Translations under genes and position numbers: made by a program
Shown: one piece after another, positions 6,151-8,898 of the stretch
How the letters are laid out: the number at the start of each line of letters is the position of its first letter
Position numbering within the stretch: the stretch's first letter is position 1
Notes under the pieces: generated by a model
Databases searched by the model: none
The model's input: the letters and a program-made list of their open reading frames with translations, nothing else
Told to the model about the DNA's origin: nothing
Assembly: GCA_910587195.1 (NCBI GenBank)
Contig: CAJUKL010000066.1
Coordinates: 1 to 8,898 of the forward strand
DNA from: an uncultured Clostridia bacterium
Lineage (GTDB): Bacteria > Bacillota > Clostridia > Lachnospirales > Anaerotignaceae
Length of the DNA: 8,898 nucleotides
Direction of reading: 5' to 3'

Positions 6151-7205
6151 TGCTTTATTATTTTTTCTATATTTTGCAATAAAATATCCATTTCCTTATC
6201 TGTACCAATAGTAATGCGTAAATGATTGTTAATGCGAGGCAAATTAAAATAGCGTATAAAAATATTTTTTTCTTTTAAGGTTTCAAAAATTTCTTTTGCC
6301 TCAACTTTGGAATGTGTTACAAATAAAAAATTGGATTGACTTGGAAAAACAGAAAAACCCATATTTTGCAATGCTTTTGTAGTACGTTCTCTGGTCGCTA
6401 TAATTTTTTGGCAAGTTTCTTTAAAATACGCCTCATCTAAAATAGAAGCTGCACCAACTTCAATCGCAACACTATCCATTGTATAAGAGTTATAAGAATT
6501 TTTTACTGCTTCCAATGTTTGAATAATTTTTTCGCTACCCATTGCCATACCAATCCGCATTCCCGCAAGAGAACGAGATTTTGAAAACGTATGCACAATC
6601 AAAAGGTTTGGATATTGGTCTAACAATTCTATGGCAGAATATGCGCCAAAATCAACATATGCTTCATCAATAATGACAACTGAGTCTTTGTTTTTTTCTA
6701 AAAGTTGCACAATATCCTCTTTTTTTTGTCCAATTCCTGTTGGTGCATTAGGATTTGGCAATATAATACCACCATTCTCTCTAAAATAATCCTTAATATC
6801 AATTTGGAAATTTTTATCTAAAGGAATAGTGTTATAATCAATTTCTAAAAGAGAACACCATACTGGATAAAAGGAATAAGTAATGTCTGGAAATAAAATT
6901 GGTTTTGAAGAATGGAAACAAGCCATAAAAGCAAATGCAATAACCTCATCAGAACCATTTCCCACAAAAACCTGACTTTCTCTCACATGAAAATGTTTTG
7001 CAATCGCTGCCTTTAATTTGGAAGAATTTGCATTTGGATACAAACGTAAACAATTTGCATCTATATTTTTGAATGCTTCGATTGCTTTTGGGGAAGGTGG
7101 ATAAGGATTTTCATTTGCATTTAATTTAATAATATCCTTATCTTTTGATTGTTCTCCCGGAACATAAGGCTCTATTTGACGAAGGTTTTGTTCCCATTTT
7201 GGCAT
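6147..7205 (-). CDS. hisC: hisC as a separately initiated product inside the fused frame
   Basis: Met449 of the fused frame starts MPKWEQNLRQIEPYVPGEQ, which is where stand-alone clostridial HisC proteins normally begin. From this ATG the product is 352 residues, the usual HisC length. GGAGAA lies six bases upstream, an ideal ribosome binding site embedded in the linker codons. The other two reading frames carry several TAA or TAG triplets just before this site, in AAAATAAAATAAATAG. An ancestral glycosyltransferase stop codon followed by a coupled hisC start would look like this. It is a pyridoxal-phosphate class I/II aminotransferase acting in histidine synthesis, and such enzymes can also serve phenylalanine and tyrosine. 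No other his genes are visible in the window. Initiation here is inferred from the site alone. Confidence 0.7.
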   Translation of the reverse strand: MPKWEQNLRQIEPYVPGEQSKDKDIIKLNANENPYPPSPKAIEAFKNIDANCLRLYPNANSSKLKAAIAKHFHVRESQVFVGNGSDEVIAFAFMACFHSSKPILFPDITYSFYPVWCSLLEIDYNTIPLDKNFQIDIKDYFRENGGIILPNPNAPTGIGQKKEDIVQLLEKNKDSVVIIDEAYVDFGAYSAIELLDQYPNLLIVHTFSKSRSLAGMRIGMAMGSEKIIQTLEAVKNSYNSYTMDSVAIEVGAASILDEAYFKETCQKIIATRERTTKALQNMGFSVFPSQSNFLFVTHSKVEAKEIFETLKEKNIFIRYFNLPRINNHLRITIGTDKEMDILLQNIEKIIKH

Positions 7206-8549
7206 ATCAATTTCTCCATTCTCTTTTCTATTTATTTTATTTTCTTCTATGCGAGCAATATTTTTATATAATAATGGTAAATACAATCCTTTTTTGACTA
7301 CCTTTTTTGGTAAACCTGAAATGCTTTTTACTGCCTTGACACCAGCCGAAAGCGGACGTTTTGAAAAATGTTCTTGCGTTGTTTCAGAATGATACATAGA
7401 AATTGTTTTTTCATATAATTGCTCCATATGTTCTGCAAAGGCTTCCACAGAAAGCAATTCCATTTTGTTAAGAGAAGCGTCAGAAAGTCTTTTTTGTAAT
7501 GCTGGTGTACTTAAAAGCAAATAAAGTTTCTCTGTCAAATCTTCTTCTGTTTCAAAAAGTAAGCCTGTTTTATTATGTTCAATTATATTTTCAATAGATT
7601 CATCTTTTTTTGCAATCACAGGAATCCCACCTGCCATGGCTTCTGCAAAGGTTAAGCCTTGTGTTTCTGAAACAGAAGCACTACAAAATACAGTACCAAT
7701 TTGATAATACTTTCCAATTTCTGCCCAAGGTTTTGCACCAATAAAAAGAACCTTATGCCCAATTTCTAACTCTTTTGCAAGCTGTTCTAAATTTTCTTTT
7801 TCTGGGCCATCTCCCACAATTACCATACGTGCTGCTGGTATTTTTTCAAACAATTTTGGCAAAGCACGCAATATTACATCAATACTTTTTTCTTTTGCTA
7901 CACGTCCCAAAGATAAAATTACAGGGGTATCTGCTTCTAGTCCCAATGATGTTTTTAGTGCAAGGGTATCTTGTTCTAAAAAATTCTTTTTTGCAAACAA
8001 AGTTGTGTCAATTCCTGTTGGTATAATTTCGATTGGCTTTGTTACGCCATATTCTTCTAAAAAATGTTTTGCTTTTTCTGTAGGCGCAACAACAGTAGTT
8101 GCACTGTTACAAAACAGTTTACTAAATTCTTTTGCCATAGCTGGCGTAACAAGATAGCCATTGGCAATATAATGGACATAATCTTCATACATCGTATGGT
8201 AGGTGTGCACCATTGGAATTTTTTTAACAGAAGAAAGCAATTTTCCAAAAATACCCAAAGGAAACTCTGTCTGCGTGTGCACAACATCTAAATGTAAATG
8301 CGAAATTTGATTTAAGGCACGAGGAGAATAAACTAATCCCACACGATAATTACGCAACAGCATAAAAGGCAAACTAGGCATTGGTATCACAAATTCATCT
8401 TTTTGTTCTGTTGTAGTATGTGGGTCTTTCGGTGTAAAAATATAAACGTGATGTCCTCTTGCCCGCAAAGCACCAGCTAGGGTATGGACAGAGGTAGCAA
8501 CACCGTTAATTTGCGGAAAATAAGTGTCCGTAAACAAACCAATATTCAT
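6147..8549 (-). CDS. GT4 glycosyltransferase fused in frame to histidinol-phosphate aminotransferase
   Basis: One open frame of 800 codons encodes two complete enzymes. Residues 1-383 are a GT4, GT-B-fold glycosyltransferase of the 1,2-diacylglycerol 3-glucosyltransferase type, which makes membrane glycolipid. Signs are the N-terminal FTDTYFPQINGVATSV, HTYHTMYEDYVHYI (115-128), LGRVAKEKS (214-222), VGDGPE (245-250) and the EX7E motif E295/E303 in SETQGLTFAEAMAGG. Residues 384-448 are a basic linker (KRPLSAGVKAVKS, PKKVVKKG) that could touch the membrane. Residues 449-800 are a full-length HisC: NPNAPTG (599-605), DEAYVDF (628-634), PLP-binding Lys657 in TFSKSRSLAGMRIG, and Arg778 in LRITIG. 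HisC converts imidazole-acetol phosphate to histidinol phosphate with glutamate. The ATG at 8549 has AGGAGG six bases upstream; an upstream in-frame TTG at 8570 is not used. The hisC part has its own ribosome binding site and ATG at 7205. The fusion may be real, may give two products, or may reflect a lost stop or a frame error. Both domain assignments are firm. Confidence 0.85.
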   Translation of the reverse strand: MNIGLFTDTYFPQINGVATSVHTLAGALRARGHHVYIFTPKDPHTTTEQKDEFVIPMPSLPFMLLRNYRVGLVYSPRALNQISHLHLDVVHTQTEFPLGIFGKLLSSVKKIPMVHTYHTMYEDYVHYIANGYLVTPAMAKEFSKLFCNSATTVVAPTEKAKHFLEEYGVTKPIEIIPTGIDTTLFAKKNFLEQDTLALKTSLGLEADTPVILSLGRVAKEKSIDVILRALPKLFEKIPAARMVIVGDGPEKENLEQLAKELEIGHKVLFIGAKPWAEIGKYYQIGTVFCSASVSETQGLTFAEAMAGGIPVIAKKDESIENIIEHNKTGLLFETEEDLTEKLYLLLSTPALQKRLSDASLNKMELLSVEAFAEHMEQLYEKTISMYHSETTQEHFSKRPLSAGVKAVKSISGLPKKVVKKGLYLPLLYKNIARIEENKINRKENGEIDMPKWEQNLRQIEPYVPGEQSKDKDIIKLNANENPYPPSPKAIEAFKNIDANCLRLYPNANSSKLKAAIAKHFHVRESQVFVGNGSDEVIAFAFMACFHSSKPILFPDITYSFYPVWCSLLEIDYNTIPLDKNFQIDIKDYFRENGGIILPNPNAPTGIGQKKEDIVQLLEKNKDSVVIIDEAYVDFGAYSAIELLDQYPNLLIVHTFSKSRSLAGMRIGMAMGSEKIIQTLEAVKNSYNSYTMDSVAIEVGAASILDEAYFKETCQKIIATRERTTKALQNMGFSVFPSQSNFLFVTHSKVEAKEIFETLKEKNIFIRYFNLPRINNHLRITIGTDKEMDILLQNIEKIIKH
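7212..7217 (-). promoter_or_regulatory. Internal ribosome binding site before the hisC ATG
   Basis: Read on the minus strand this is GGAGAA, six bases before the ATG at 7205 and inside the open frame of the fused gene. It would allow a separate HisC to be made even if the upstream frame reads through. Confidence 0.75.
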
Positions 8550-8555
8550 GATAAA

Positions 8556-8561
8556 CCTCCT
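8556..8561 (-). promoter_or_regulatory. Ribosome binding site of the glycosyltransferase-hisC gene
   Basis: Read on the minus strand this is AGGAGG, six bases before the ATG at 8549. It shows that the ATG, not the in-frame TTG 21 bases further upstream, is the start. Confidence 0.9.
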
Positions 8562-8596
8562 AATTGTCAATAATACAGCAAAATAAAGCTAAAAGA

Positions 8597-8625
8597 ATTG
8601 TAATACAAAAAATGGGAATTTGCAA
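8597..8625 (-). promoter_or_regulatory. Sigma-A promoter of the glycosyltransferase-hisC gene
   Basis: On the minus strand TTGCAA (-35, 8625-8620), a 17-base spacer and TACAAT (-10, 8602-8597) are seen. This would start transcription near 8590 with a leader of about 40 bases. Between it and the repeat (8626-8694) there are only AT-rich tracts, including AAATTT-GGTT-AAATTT. Confidence 0.75.
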
Positions 8626-8694
8626 CTGCTCCACTCATAAAGTAAGAAAACTGACAGACTTTTTAAAAAAAATTTAACCAAATTTAGCAAGAAT

Positions 8695-8898
8695 TCCTCC
8701 GCCTCTATAGGCGTTGGGAGTATGTCACCAACTTCAAAAACATACTTCCTAGCGTAAAAAGATTAAGACCTTAGGGACATTGTCCCTAAAACCCTACAAG
8801 CTTTTTGAAAAAAGCTTGACCAAAAACTTTCCCTTTCGCACATGGAACAGATTTTCGTTTTTTATCTCTGGTAGTCTGTTGTCGTTCAGCCATAACAA
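8695..8898 (-). repeat. Repeat family copy C, upstream of the glycosyltransferase promoter
   Basis: Read on the minus strand from 8898, this starts with TTGTTATGGCTGAACGACAACAG, given here as TTGTTATGG and GAACGACAACAG. It continues with the 34-base block shared with copy A (8830-8797) that holds the AT hairpin. Next come the hairpin TTAGGGAC/GTCCCTAA (8789-8771), the shared 19-base block AAGGTCTTAATCTTTTTAC (8772-8754), a GGAAGTATGT/ACATACTCCC stem (8750-8716 region) and CGCCT/AGGCG (8713-8700). It is inverted relative to copies A and B. The window ends inside its end module, so its full extent is not known. No gene is seen in this 200-base stretch. Confidence 0.8.

Noticed and set aside
8550..8570. 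In-frame TTG at 8570 as the start of the glycosyltransferase.
   Set aside because: It lies upstream of the AGGAGG site that is ideally spaced for the ATG at 8549, and family members begin with the MNIGLFTDTYFP segment.
8565..8570. TTGACA on the minus strand as a perfect -35 box.
   Set aside because: There is no -10 box at the right distance. That position would fall inside the coding region, whereas a complete promoter lies at 8625-8597.

Overview
The window is AT-rich and every recognisable gene lies on the minus strand. Three things point to a low-GC Gram-positive anaerobe of the Clostridia, probably Lachnospiraceae-like: AGGAG-type ribosome binding sites, sigma-A-like promoters, and a 1,2-diacylglycerol glucosyltransferase-type enzyme next to a HisC of clostridial type. 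The genus cannot be fixed from this sequence.

Layout in order of transcription (right to left). 8898-8695 is one copy of a multi-hairpin intergenic repeat. 8625-8597 is a clear promoter. 8549-6147 is one uninterrupted reading frame that joins a GT4 glycosyltransferase to a complete histidinol-phosphate aminotransferase (hisC); the hisC part keeps its own ribosome binding site and ATG at 7205. 6150-5994 is a second repeat copy, beginning at the hisC stop codon. 5993-5965 is a promoter and 5933-1413 is a single very large gene (1506 aa). It encodes a superfamily 1 (UPF1/DNA2-like) helicase with a C-terminal Vsr-like nuclease domain, followed at once by a strong hairpin terminator (1408-1377). 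1369-1295 is a degenerate repeat copy in the leader of pgeF. 1230-424 is pgeF (YfiH/laccase-domain family). 423-1 is a long composite repeat holding at least five hairpins and two copies of its end module.

How the parts relate. The glycosyltransferase (membrane glycolipid), HisC (amino-acid synthesis) and PgeF (peptidoglycan or purine housekeeping) are chromosomal household genes with no obvious shared pathway. The helicase-nuclease is an accessory gene with its own promoter and terminator, and its architecture recalls stand-alone anti-phage helicase-Vsr proteins. It departs from its family at two important places. The Walker A motif reads SPPGTAKA instead of GPPGTGK(S/T), and the nuclease domain has Glu where Vsr-like enzymes have a catalytic His.

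The most unusual non-coding signal is the repeat family. Two copies in opposite orientation, about 8.6 kb apart, share long identical blocks, but between them is a hairpin in which four of eight base pairs are changed on both arms. An extra upstream copy of the 5' arm has changed in step. This pattern suggests selection for a folded RNA or single-stranded DNA structure, possibly with two alternative pairings.
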